Shown here: in pieces, positions 1-5,381 of the stretch
Numbering within the stretch: position 1 is the first letter of the stretch
Layout: each line of letters opens with the position of its first letter
Assembly (NCBI GenBank): GCA_947566645.1
Contig: CANOKL010000041.1
Span: 1 to 39,389 of the forward strand
Direction: 5' to 3'
DNA from: an uncultured Lachnospiraceae bacterium
Lineage (GTDB): Bacteria > Bacillota > Clostridia > Lachnospirales > Lachnospiraceae
DNA length: 39,389 bases
Notes under the pieces: model-generated
Told to the model about the DNA's origin: nothing
Seen by the model: only the letters and a program-made list of their open reading frames with translations
The model's database searches: none
Program-made: the position numbers and the translations under genes

Positions 1-119
1 TGGTCAATGGATAACCATACCGTATCTTCGTCAAAAGTCGTTTCAATTTTTGTCATACCATCTTCTGTTGTATAAATGATGATGTTTGATTTTTCCCCTA
101 CATTTTCTTTAGTTTTCAC
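1..119 (-). CDS. RhuM-family protein, N-terminus only (runs off the left edge)
   Basis: Only the first 39 codons are inside the window. The reading starts at a GTG (117-119) with an AGTGAGG-like Shine-Dalgarno just upstream. The visible residues include NIIIYTTEDGMTKIETTF and then DTVWLSID, which is the typical opening of the RhuM family: a small beta-strand 'IIYxTEDGxTKIE' followed by 'VWLxxxQ' leading into a DNA-binding Bro-N/ANT-like region. RhuM proteins are common in genomic islands and beside restriction or toxin genes; their biochemical role is not settled. The rest of the domain, including any Fic/Doc-like C-terminus, lies outside the window. An 18-bp inverted repeat lies just upstream and could be its operator. 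The family call rests on a short stretch but the match of pattern is good. Confidence 0.7.
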   Translation of the reverse strand, partial: MKTKENVGEKSNIIIYTTEDGMTKIETTFDEDTVWLSID

Positions 120-141
120 TTCTATACCTCACTTCTAAATT

Positions 142-159
142 GTGCAACGCCCGTTGCAC
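142..159. promoter_or_regulatory. 18-bp perfect inverted repeat upstream of the RhuM-type gene
   Basis: GTGCAACG-CC-CGTTGCAC has perfect 8-bp arms around a 2-bp centre. It lies about 23 bp before the GTG start of the RhuM-type gene, between the likely promoter and the ribosome-binding site. This position suits an operator or a 5' UTR hairpin. On the plus strand it is followed by TTTTGTTTG, so a weak terminator for plus-strand transcription is the alternative. Confidence 0.5.
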
Positions 160-379
160 TTTTGTTTGTCCAATTATTTTTATTCTTGTACTTAATAGTG
201 AAACTATAACCAATTACCATCTATACTGTTCCCTATGAAAATGCAATTTGCGAACTCCAATTTTCTCGCAGATTGAAGATAATATCTTCAGAATATTTTA
301 TCATGAAATGCCGATCTATCAAAACATTGCAGAAAAATTTTTATAATCTCCTTATCTCCATCCATTTTTGTCTGACATC
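160..379. other. Non-coding stretch, no gene seen
   Basis: AT-rich sequence between the RhuM-type gene start and the IS200-type remnant. I see no credible coding sequence with a ribosome-binding site on either strand, and no strong hairpin. It presumably holds the RhuM-type promoter, but no well-spaced -35/-10 pair is clear. Confidence 0.4.
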
Positions 380-393
380 TGAATCTAGTCACG

Positions 394-416
394 AACCACC
401 AGCCCTGCTGGTGGTT
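394..416. repeat. Right-end subterminal hairpin of the IS200-type relic
   Basis: A perfect 10-bp stem, AACCACCAGC paired with GCTGGTGGTT around a CCT loop. This sort of palindrome near the 3' end of IS200/IS605-type elements is the structure bound by the Y1 transposase. A neighbouring 5-bp stem (GGCCC-TACT-GGGCC, 424-437) may belong to the same end. Confidence 0.6.
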
Positions 417-509
417 TGCTGTTGGCCCTACTGGGCCGATATTACTTTTCCGCCTAAAGGAGGTTCGGCAAACAAAAGTGTCTGTTATACTTCTTCCATT
501 CTGCATATT

Positions 510-632
510 TTACCGATTATTCCCCCCTTCTCTACGCAGTTCTCCAAACATCGTTTTTCTACGATATTTCGGAATAAACACAATATGATACGTGCAATTA
601 TACCTACTATGTGCTAAACTTAAATCGTCCAT
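510..632 (-). pseudogene. tnpA: IS200-family transposase TnpA, N-terminal fragment
   Basis: Translation from ATG at 632 gives 40 residues opening MDDLSLAHSRYNCTYHIVF and continuing IPKYRRKTMFGEL, which matches the N-terminal strand of IS200-type Y1 transposases ('YHIVF.PKYRR'). The HUH motif and the catalytic tyrosine should come later and are absent. Just before the stop, a one-base shift would continue the family pattern with IIGKICRME (about 495-520), so a frameshift preceded or came with the internal deletion. The ribosome-binding site GGAGGTG overlaps the arm of the left-end hairpin, as is known for IS200, where it keeps expression low. Confidence 0.72.
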
Positions 633-639
633 TGGACAC

Positions 640-691
640 CTCCGTTGTATTTGATGTGGTTTACCAGACCCACATTCATTATACAGCGGAG
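640..691 (-). promoter_or_regulatory. IS200-type left-end leader hairpin over the tnpA ribosome-binding site
   Basis: On the minus strand CTCCGCTGTAT pairs with ATACAACGGAG with a single mismatch, and inside it ATGTGG pairs with CCACAT (plus 670-675 with 654-659). The 3' arm contains part of the GGAGGTG Shine-Dalgarno, so translation of the transposase would be repressed. This is the usual arrangement in IS200 leaders; the same structure serves as the left-end recognition hairpin. Confidence 0.6.
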
Positions 692-788
692 TTTTCTGTT
701 TTGGTACTCTGCTCACCGCCTCCTGCTGCAACTGTGCATTCGTCATATCTTTCTCTATTACTGGCCAGTTAAAAGTTTTTCACTAGCA

Positions 789-829
789 AAAAACAAAAAA
801 GATAACATTTTAAGCGAATTTGTGTTATG
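789..829 (-). terminator. Weak intrinsic terminator after the antitoxin gene
   Basis: Reading on the minus strand downstream of the stop at 865, ATAACA pairs with TGTTAT around a 15-base loop and is followed by CTTTTTTGTTTTTT. The stem is short and AT-rich but the T tract is long, and it is in the right place to end the toxin-antitoxin operon. Confidence 0.45.
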
Positions 830-864
830 GTCTGACTCTGTGAACCGGATTCTGCTGTTATGGA

Positions 865-1875
865 TCACGATGCCTTATCAAGCATGTCATGGATATATGT
901 CCGCAGGCCATCCTCCATATCTATACCGTATTTCTGGTTTATCAGGATATAATACTTCATGATCCGCTCTTTCTGCAGAAGCTCGCTGGAAGGAATGCTG
1001 TCGCCATATCCCTTCCTTGCTTCCATCCACGGCTCCTCATTATGCGTGATCTTTTCCAATACCTTTCCACCATACATTCCAAAAGTATTCACTACAAGGT
1101 CGGTCACCCGTTTCTCGTCATCCGTAAGGGCATCCTCAGTTCCACTAAGAATCGCGAACCGCGCGTCATCGATCGGATTATACTTAAAATCCCGAAACAG
1201 CTCATAAACCTCCGGATAGACCGGTCCGTGCACCCACGCCCTGCAGTCCTCTTCAAAGACCGGCTTTCCGTACAATGCGGAATAAACACCCTGGATGAAA
1301 TACAGGAGTTTCTGCAGCATAAGAGGTGTTACCTCTTCTAGCTTTTCAAATATATATGCGATCGCCCTGAGCATCTTATCCGAAACGGAAAACAGGCTCT
1401 CTATGCTTTCCGCTGCCGAAAGCGCCTTCCTGTATGCCGCATCCGTCAGCTTCTCCCTGTTCTTCATAAGCTTCTGCTTCATATATGCCGGGGATGAAAG
1501 CGCTGCTTTAATGATATCTGAATACTCTTTGGAAGGCATCTGTCCTTCCAGATATCTCGGAATGGTCACCTCTCCGAACCCAAGTGCCAGGGATAGCGGG
1601 GCCTTTCCGATCTTATAGATCTTCATAAGCCTTTCGATGTCATCAATCGATACAAGCCCTTCTGCTGCCCTGTACTGCTCATCGATTTCCTGAACATTCT
1701 TATCAATAAGACCCGGAATACTCATTTGCTCTCTGCACTCCGCACAGACAGCCACAGTAATTGCAAAGGTATATTCCTTATTCCTTATGTTCTTTACGAT
1801 ATCCTTCTTCTGCAAAAGGTACTGGGTCTCTTTCCTGCACTCTATGCAGAAATCCCTTCTTGCCTTCTCTGTCAT
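865..1875 (-). CDS. Antitoxin: MqsA-like zinc-finger/HTH module fused to a Panacea (SocA, DUF4065) domain
   Basis: 336 residues from ATG at 1875, which sits 8 bases after a GGAGG. A GTG at 1884 overlaps that Shine-Dalgarno and is rejected. Near the N-terminus are two Cys pairs (FCIEC and VCAEC, about 35 residues apart), the layout of the zinc-binding toxin-neutralising domain of MqsA. Residues about 85-125 form a helix-turn-helix (LSLALGFGEVTIPRYLEG) resembling the MqsA DNA-binding part. From about 170 to the end lies a Panacea/SocA-type domain (LEEVTPLMLQKLLYFIQGVY, then AWVHGPVYPEVYELFR), known as an exchangeable antitoxin domain that pairs with many toxins. The gene lies 27 bp after the toxin gene in the same operon, toxin first, as in mqsRA. 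It probably binds the toxin and represses the shared promoter. The domain calls are strong; the specific pairing is inference. Confidence 0.82.
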   Translation of the reverse strand: MTEKARRDFCIECRKETQYLLQKKDIVKNIRNKEYTFAITVAVCAECREQMSIPGLIDKNVQEIDEQYRAAEGLVSIDDIERLMKIYKIGKAPLSLALGFGEVTIPRYLEGQMPSKEYSDIIKAALSSPAYMKQKLMKNREKLTDAAYRKALSAAESIESLFSVSDKMLRAIAYIFEKLEEVTPLMLQKLLYFIQGVYSALYGKPVFEEDCRAWVHGPVYPEVYELFRDFKYNPIDDARFAILSGTEDALTDDEKRVTDLVVNTFGMYGGKVLEKITHNEEPWMEARKGYGDSIPSSELLQKERIMKYYILINQKYGIDMEDGLRTYIHDMLDKAS

Positions 1876-1902
1876 AATGTTCACCTCCGATTTGCCTCCT
1901 GA

Positions 1903-2289
1903 TTATCTGAAATAGTATGTAAGCGGATGCTTCTGTTCATGGAACGAAATTACGATCACGAAACAGTCCTCCAGCATGTTGAACTTGATATAAAGAGATA
2001 CTGTTTTTTCTTCTGTCCCGTTCCTCTCTAAAAGGGTTACATCCTTGTCAAATACATACAGATTCTCGTGCTCATATCCCTTATGCTCATTCTGCAGGAT
2101 CTCCAAAAAATCCATTACAGTAAGACTCAATATGATTTCCTTCGCTTTTGCCTCGTCAATAACATAATCCAGAAACAGATTGATGTTATCCTGCCGCCTG
2201 ACGTTCCGGTCAAGCCGGTAATTATCCTTTTCAACAGCTTCCTTCACCTCGGAAAGATACTGCTCTATGTCTTTCTGATCTATGTTCAA
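1903..2289 (-). CDS. MqsR-like toxin of a type II toxin-antitoxin pair
   Basis: 128 residues from a TTG start at 2289, preceded by GCGGAGG with 8-base spacing. An ATG at 2340 lies just beneath the -10 box of a near-consensus promoter and has no ribosome-binding site, so the TTG is preferred. The C-terminal half follows the MqsR pattern: a helix with LSLTVMDFLEIL, then LYVFDKDVTL, a strand LYIKF and a final strand FVIVISFHEQ, which resembles the 'L...DF', 'DVYR', 'LYIKF', 'L.IVSFKE' order of the MqsR ribonuclease (RelE-like fold). The N-terminal part has YRLDRNVRRQDN. In MqsR, mRNA is cut at GCU sites; whether this distant relative has the same activity is not known. Its position directly before a MqsA/Panacea-type gene supports the toxin role. 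Confidence 0.68.
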   Translation of the reverse strand: MNIDQKDIEQYLSEVKEAVEKDNYRLDRNVRRQDNINLFLDYVIDEAKAKEIILSLTVMDFLEILQNEHKGYEHENLYVFDKDVTLLERNGTEEKTVSLYIKFNMLEDCFVIVISFHEQKHPLTYYFR

Positions 2290-2341
2290 TACTTTATCCT
2301 CCGCAGGGTGTATAATTGGTTTTTTGAATTTTTCTATCATC

Positions 2342-2370
2342 AGTATAACGCTGTGATTGCTTTTTGTCAA
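2342..2370 (-). promoter_or_regulatory. Promoter of the toxin-antitoxin operon
   Basis: TTGACA (2365-2370) and TATACT (2342-2347) read on the minus strand are separated by exactly 17 bases. Transcription would begin near 2335, giving a 5' UTR of about 45 bases before the TTG start at 2289. This near-consensus promoter decides the start choice of the toxin. Confidence 0.8.
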
Positions 2371-2382
2371 TATCCCATCATC

Positions 2383-2409
2383 AAAAGCGGCAGGAATATT
2401 TCCCGCCGC
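2383..2409 (-). terminator. Hairpin between the small upstream ORF and the toxin-antitoxin promoter
   Basis: GCGGCGGGAA pairs with TTCCTGCCGC (minus strand, 9 of 10 pairs) around a 3-base loop, followed by TTTTGATG. It lies 20 bp after the stop of the short gene ending at 2429 and just before the -35 box at 2370. It may terminate the upstream gene, or act as an operator for the antitoxin; the T tract is short. Confidence 0.5.
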
Positions 2410-2428
2410 CATTTGGCACCATATTTAG

Positions 2429-2599
2429 TTAGTTCCTGGCAGCCTTATACCGCTTTTCTGCACATGCATCATTGAAGGAATGGAGCGACTTGATCCAGAC
2501 TGCTGTCTCGTCACCCTCCGCAATAACGGATACTATCCCGTCATTGAACCTGTACACATAGTTGTCTCTCTCACTTGTCGGTGTTTTCTTGAATAACAT
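2429..2599 (-). CDS. Small protein of mobile-element type (resembles the N-terminus of ICE sigma-like proteins)
   Basis: 56 residues from ATG at 2599, preceded by AAAGGAGG with 6-base spacing. The sequence includes KTPTSERDNYVYRFNDGI and ends near WIKSLHSFNDACAEKRY. It resembles the start of sigma-70-like small proteins found in conjugative elements of Firmicutes, which open with 'Y.Y.F.DG....' and 'WI..LH..DD.E.Y'. If so, the sigma region is missing and this is a truncated relic kept as a short ORF. I do not assign a function. The good ribosome-binding site suggests it is still translated. Confidence 0.45.
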   Translation of the reverse strand: MLFKKTPTSERDNYVYRFNDGIVSVIAEGDETAVWIKSLHSFNDACAEKRYKAARN

Positions 2600-2887
2600 C
2601 TTTTGCCTCCTTTTCTGGCCCAGAGACAATGAGACAAGACACCGACACTTTTAGAGCTGACAATTCAGTACTCTTCTTGCATCTTCCCTGGTAAATTTCA
2701 TAATTTTTCTTAACCCACCATAAAGTTAAAGAGAGAGTAATAACACCACTGTGCTAGTCTCTCTATTGGTTTGTTTCGCCTCAACCAAGATAAACAGGGT
2801 TGCTCATCCAAAATTACAAGTGTAATTCACTAATTCACAAAAATTCGCAAAAACCCAAAAAAAGCTGGATTTTTCCGCAGAATTGTA
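2600..2887. other. Non-coding stretch upstream of the short ORF, no gene seen
   Basis: About 290 bases without a credible gene. On the minus strand a 16-codon reading (MKFTREDARRVLNCQL, ATG near 2702) lacks a clear ribosome-binding site and could be a relic of a longer gene. TTACACTTGTAA is a perfect 12-bp palindrome (2814-2825). Nothing else stands out. Confidence 0.35.
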
Positions 2888-2893
2888 TATAAT
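2888..2893 (+). promoter_or_regulatory. Candidate -10 box for the putative structured RNA
   Basis: TATAAT within TGTATATAATA. A -35 box at 17-base spacing would be CTGGAT (2865-2870), which is a weak match to TTGACA. The position fits transcription starting near 2900, upstream of the hairpins. Confidence 0.4.
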
Positions 2894-2899
2894 ATAAAT

Positions 2900-3052
2900 A
2901 GAGGTGCATGAGTCCTCTAAATTGAAATGTTCTTTCGCACTTAAAAAAGTGTTTTTTGGCCGACGAGGCCGTATCAGAAAGGATAATTTGACCGACGAGG
3001 TCACTCTGGTTAGCCAGGGCAGGGTACGGTTAGCGCCGTACCCTTATTTTTT
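2900..3052 (+). ncRNA. Putative structured small RNA with twin GACGA-loop hairpins
   Basis: Downstream of a TATAAT box the plus strand has a chain of hairpins. CACTT-AAAA-AAGTG is followed by six T. Then come GGCC-GACGA-GGCC (2958-2970), TGACC-GACGA-GGTCA (2989-3003) and CTCTGG-TTAG-CCAGGG (3004-3019), and finally a strong terminator stem. The two GACGA hairpins share the same loop and closing CC/GG but differ in the outer pairs, as expected if loop sequence is conserved and stem is not. A reading frame crosses the region (2904-3119) but has no ribosome-binding site. Twin ACGR loops recall the mini-ykkC (guanidine-II) riboswitch, but the loops here have an extra G and no transporter gene follows. 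I do not recognise the family. Confidence 0.45.
3021..3052 (+). terminator. Strong intrinsic terminator of the putative RNA
   Basis: AGGGTACGG pairs perfectly with CCGTACCCT around TTAGCG, followed by TATTTTTT. Nine GC-rich pairs plus a T tract on the plus strand make a canonical rho-independent terminator, although no plus-strand gene lies upstream. Confidence 0.8.
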
Positions 3053-3090
3053 ACTATACATGGGCAAATCCAAAAAATTGCACAATGAAT

Positions 3091-3253
3091 CTATGCTACT
3101 AAGGCCAAAACCTCCTTGAAATGCACATGTCTTTCCCCGCACTGGTAGATGTAGAAGAGCCTTTCCTCTTGAATACGGCGGGGAAAAAGCATAATCCTCC
3201 TCAAAGGGCATGGGTTCCCCGCATCCTGTACAGGCAATGAATCTGTACGATTT
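3091..3253 (-). pseudogene. Frameshifted relic of a small zinc-ribbon-like protein
   Basis: On the minus strand one frame reads FIACTGCGEPMPFEEDYAFS and on to YSRGKA. A second frame then reads LFYIYQCGERHVHFKEVLA to a TAG at 3091. Joined by a one-base shift near 3160 they make a protein-like sequence with a CxxC motif and a later C/H cluster. No start codon with a ribosome-binding site is visible. The alternative is an RNA, because CTTTCCCCGC (3131-3140) and GCGGGGAAA (3178-3186) can pair. I do not recognise the family. Confidence 0.3.
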
Positions 3254-3275
3254 TTACCTTTGATCTTCTAAAAAG

Positions 3276-4304
3276 TCAGTTAGAATTTACGGATGCACGC
3301 CCTCCGCAGTCAGATCCCTGTCCCATAAATAGCATCTGGCAATTTTCTAAATGTTCTTTCATTGCCGCACTGGCATCATCCGCATTCTCATCTAATATAC
3401 ATTCATATATTTTCTGGTGCTCTTTGTATATTTTTTCAATCCACTCTGCCGTTATCATCTCTTCATAACCCATATAACACATGAGACTGCTAATCGTCTG
3501 TCTTATATGAAAAATAACTGGGTTGCCTGAACATTCCGCTATACAAAGATGGAAGTCCCTGTCACTATCCAAAAACATCTGATAATCTTGACATTGGTAT
3601 GCATATCTAATATTTTCAAATGTCTTTCGCAATTTTCCAAGTGACTGATTTGTTAAATTTGCGCTAACTAGCCGGACACTTTCAATCTCAATCAGATTTC
3701 GAACCTCAATCATGTCTCGCGTCCTGTCTCCATTGAACAGCAAAGACCAGGCCAGGGAAAGATACAAAAAATCCATCTCCTTGTTACAAAGATATATGCC
3801 CTGGCCGCTGCTGCTTTCAATCAGCCCAAATGCGCCGAGTACTGCCAGCGCTTCTCTTACTGCTGACCGTCCCGTGTTTAACTTTTCCGCAAGCCTGCGG
3901 TCTGAGATAATCTTTCCCCCTTTCTTTAAATGATCTTCTAATATCTCCTCTGCAAGATACAGGATCGCATGGTTTAATGTTTTACTGCTTTTTCCCTTTC
4001 GCATCTTCTTTTTTTGAAAATTTTCAATATATTTGTCATCTGACAGGCAAAAGGTGATCTTTTCAAGGAATTTTTCCGGGGGCATGCAGAATGCTATAAC
4101 CTCAATCGGCAGAACCTCTGCAACTGCTAAAATCACCTCGTTGAGCTGAACCCCGCCTTTTCTCTCTATCTCCGACAGTCTGCTATAACTTAACGTTCTA
4201 ACACCGTTTTTATCGCGTAAAAACCGGTCGGCGAATTCTTTCTGGGTAAGACCGAGATATTTTCGCAAAATCCTGATATTCTCTTTTTTATATGAAGGTT
4301 TCAT
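3276..4304 (-). CDS. Transcription regulator with XRE helix-turn-helix, GntR winged helix and FCD effector domain
   Basis: 342 residues. About 8-75 is an XRE-type helix-turn-helix (LGLTQKEFADRF, then SYSRLSEIERKGGVQLNEV). About 105-175 is a GntR winged helix (GGKIISDRRLAEKL, TGRSAVREALAVLGAFGLIE, then GQGIYL). About 185-325 is an FCD all-helical ligand domain of the FadR type, with candidate metal-binding His/Asp/Asn positions in DRDFHLCIAECSGN, EHQKIYECI and MKEHLENC. FadR-like regulators are normally about 230 residues with no XRE domain, so this is an unusual double DNA-binding fusion. It is the last gene of the permease/hydrolase operon and its ATG overlaps the TGA of the dehydrogenase by 4 bases, so it is translationally coupled. 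It probably senses a carboxylate from the pathway and controls the operon; the palindromes at 5319-5332 and 9208-9219 are candidate sites. Confidence 0.85.
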   Translation of the reverse strand: MKPSYKKENIRILRKYLGLTQKEFADRFLRDKNGVRTLSYSRLSEIERKGGVQLNEVILAVAEVLPIEVIAFCMPPEKFLEKITFCLSDDKYIENFQKKKMRKGKSSKTLNHAILYLAEEILEDHLKKGGKIISDRRLAEKLNTGRSAVREALAVLGAFGLIESSSGQGIYLCNKEMDFLYLSLAWSLLFNGDRTRDMIEVRNLIEIESVRLVSANLTNQSLGKLRKTFENIRYAYQCQDYQMFLDSDRDFHLCIAECSGNPVIFHIRQTISSLMCYMGYEEMITAEWIEKIYKEHQKIYECILDENADDASAAMKEHLENCQMLFMGQGSDCGGRASVNSN

Positions 4305-5278
4305 ACGTTTTCTGTCAGATTCACTACATTAATCGGTTTCCCATCCATAAATGCCTTTATATTTTTAACTGTAATATCCATAATTCTCTGACGCGCCTCC
4401 TTTGCGGCCCATGAAATATGCGGTGTAATCATACAGTTTTCCGCTGCAAGCAATGGATTATCTCCCCTGATCGGTTCTGTGGATACGACATCCAGGCCGG
4501 CCGCATAGATCTTTCCCCGGTTCAGCGCATCAGCCAGATCCTGCTCAACAATCAGTCCGCCGCGGCTGTTATTGATTATAATTACCCCATCCTTCATCTT
4601 CGCAATACTATCCTTGTTGATAATACCCTCCGTTTCCGGGTATAAAGGACATGCCAGAAAGATTACGTCTGCTTCTTTTAATAACTCATCCAGCTCTACA
4701 TACTCTGCCATCTTTTTACCCCCGTCATCCTTATGGATATCGGCTGCAAGCACCTTCATCTCCAATCCTTTCAATATATTTGCAATTGCCCGCCCGATAC
4801 GCCCCAGTCCGATAATACCTGCCGTTTTTTTGTACAATTCAATGACAGGATAATCCCAATAGGCCCAGTCGGCGCATTTCTGCCAGCGTCCCGCCTTTAC
4901 CGTACTGCTATGATGCCCATAATGGGCACAGATTTCCAGTAAAAGGCCCACGGCATACTGCCCTACCATGTGTGTCCCATAATCAGGCACATTCACTACA
5001 GCTATTCCTTTTTTTGCCGCGCAACTATAATCCACTACATTATATCCTGTTGACAGTGTCGCAATCAGTCTGATACAAGGACATTTATCTATTGTCTGTT
5101 TCGAAATCGGAGTCTTGCTTACGATGACAATCTCTGCATCCCCAATCCGCTCAGTAATCAGATCAGACTCCTCAAAGGAAGTACGCTCATAAACTGTTAA
5201 CTCTCCTAATGCCCTGACCGGTTCCCAGCTCATGTCATCCGGATTCGTTACGTATGAGTCCAACACCACAATTTTCAT
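4301..5278 (-). CDS. D-isomer-specific 2-hydroxyacid dehydrogenase, NAD-dependent
   Basis: 325 residues, the usual length. The Rossmann fold shows GLGRIGRAIANIL with the acidic ADIH end that favours NAD. The catalytic set is present: Arg in NNSRGGLIVEQDL, Glu in GLDVVSTEP and His in TPHISWAA. The family reduces 2-oxoacids to D-2-hydroxyacids or the reverse (glycerate, hydroxypyruvate, lactate and relatives); the exact substrate cannot be read from the sequence. A GGAGG lies 10 bases before the ATG. The gene follows the hydrolase with a 103-bp gap that holds its own candidate promoter, and overlaps the regulator downstream by 4 bases. It may handle a 2-hydroxy- or 2-oxoacid released in the pathway. 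Confidence 0.85.
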   Translation of the reverse strand: MKIVVLDSYVTNPDDMSWEPVRALGELTVYERTSFEESDLITERIGDAEIVIVSKTPISKQTIDKCPCIRLIATLSTGYNVVDYSCAAKKGIAVVNVPDYGTHMVGQYAVGLLLEICAHYGHHSSTVKAGRWQKCADWAYWDYPVIELYKKTAGIIGLGRIGRAIANILKGLEMKVLAADIHKDDGGKKMAEYVELDELLKEADVIFLACPLYPETEGIINKDSIAKMKDGVIIINNSRGGLIVEQDLADALNRGKIYAAGLDVVSTEPIRGDNPLLAAENCMITPHISWAAKEARQRIMDITVKNIKAFMDGKPINVVNLTENV

Positions 5279-5307
5279 GTAAATATTACCTCCATTACTT
5301 CTAACTA

Positions 5308-5336
5308 TTAATACAACGCTGTACTAGTACAGTCAG
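5308..5336 (-). promoter_or_regulatory. Candidate internal promoter before the dehydrogenase and regulator genes
   Basis: On the minus strand CTGACT (5331-5336) and TATTAA (5308-5313) are 17 bases apart. Each matches consensus at about four of six positions. A perfect 14-bp palindrome fills the space between them, so the promoter is probably repressed by whatever binds it. Confidence 0.5.
5319..5332. promoter_or_regulatory. Perfect 14-bp palindrome, likely operator of the GntR/FCD regulator
   Basis: CTGTACTAGTACAG is a perfect palindrome in the -35/-10 spacer of the candidate promoter. A partial copy, CTGTACTAGTAT, lies at 5366-5377, centres 47 bp apart. FCD-type GntR proteins commonly bind short palindromes with a GTAC/TAC half-site, and the regulator gene is the second gene downstream, so autoregulation is likely. 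Confidence 0.6.
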
Positions 5337-5365
5337 GCGCATTACTCACCGTTAATTATGCAAGG

Positions 5366-5377
5366 CTGTACTAGTAT
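5366..5377. promoter_or_regulatory. Partial second copy of the TGTACTAGTA operator
   Basis: CTGTACTAGTAT repeats the first 11 bases of the perfect palindrome at 5319-5332, with its right arm degraded. It lies 5 bp past the stop codon of the hydrolase gene. It could allow co-operative binding or looping. Confidence 0.4.
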
Positions 5378-5381
5378 CTCT

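Larger units (their letters stand above)
380..700 (-). mobile_element. Internally deleted IS200/IS605-type insertion sequence (approximate ends)
   Basis: A relic of an IS200-type element read on the minus strand. At its left end (plus 640-691) is a long imperfect hairpin covering the tnpA ribosome-binding site. Then comes the first 40 codons of a Y1 transposase. The catalytic middle and C-terminus of the transposase are missing. At its right end a perfect 10-bp stem (394-416, AACCACCAGC/GCTGGTGGTT) and a second 5-bp stem (424-437, GGCCC/GGGCC) form the subterminal structures typical of this family. Total length of about 320 bp against about 700 bp for a full element. The exact boundaries cannot be fixed from one copy. 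It cannot encode a working transposase and could only move if a full-length relative acts on its ends. Confidence 0.65.

Noticed and set aside
2904..3119. 71-residue plus-strand reading frame over the structured RNA
   Set aside because: There is no ribosome-binding site. The hairpins and strong terminator inside the frame argue for RNA.
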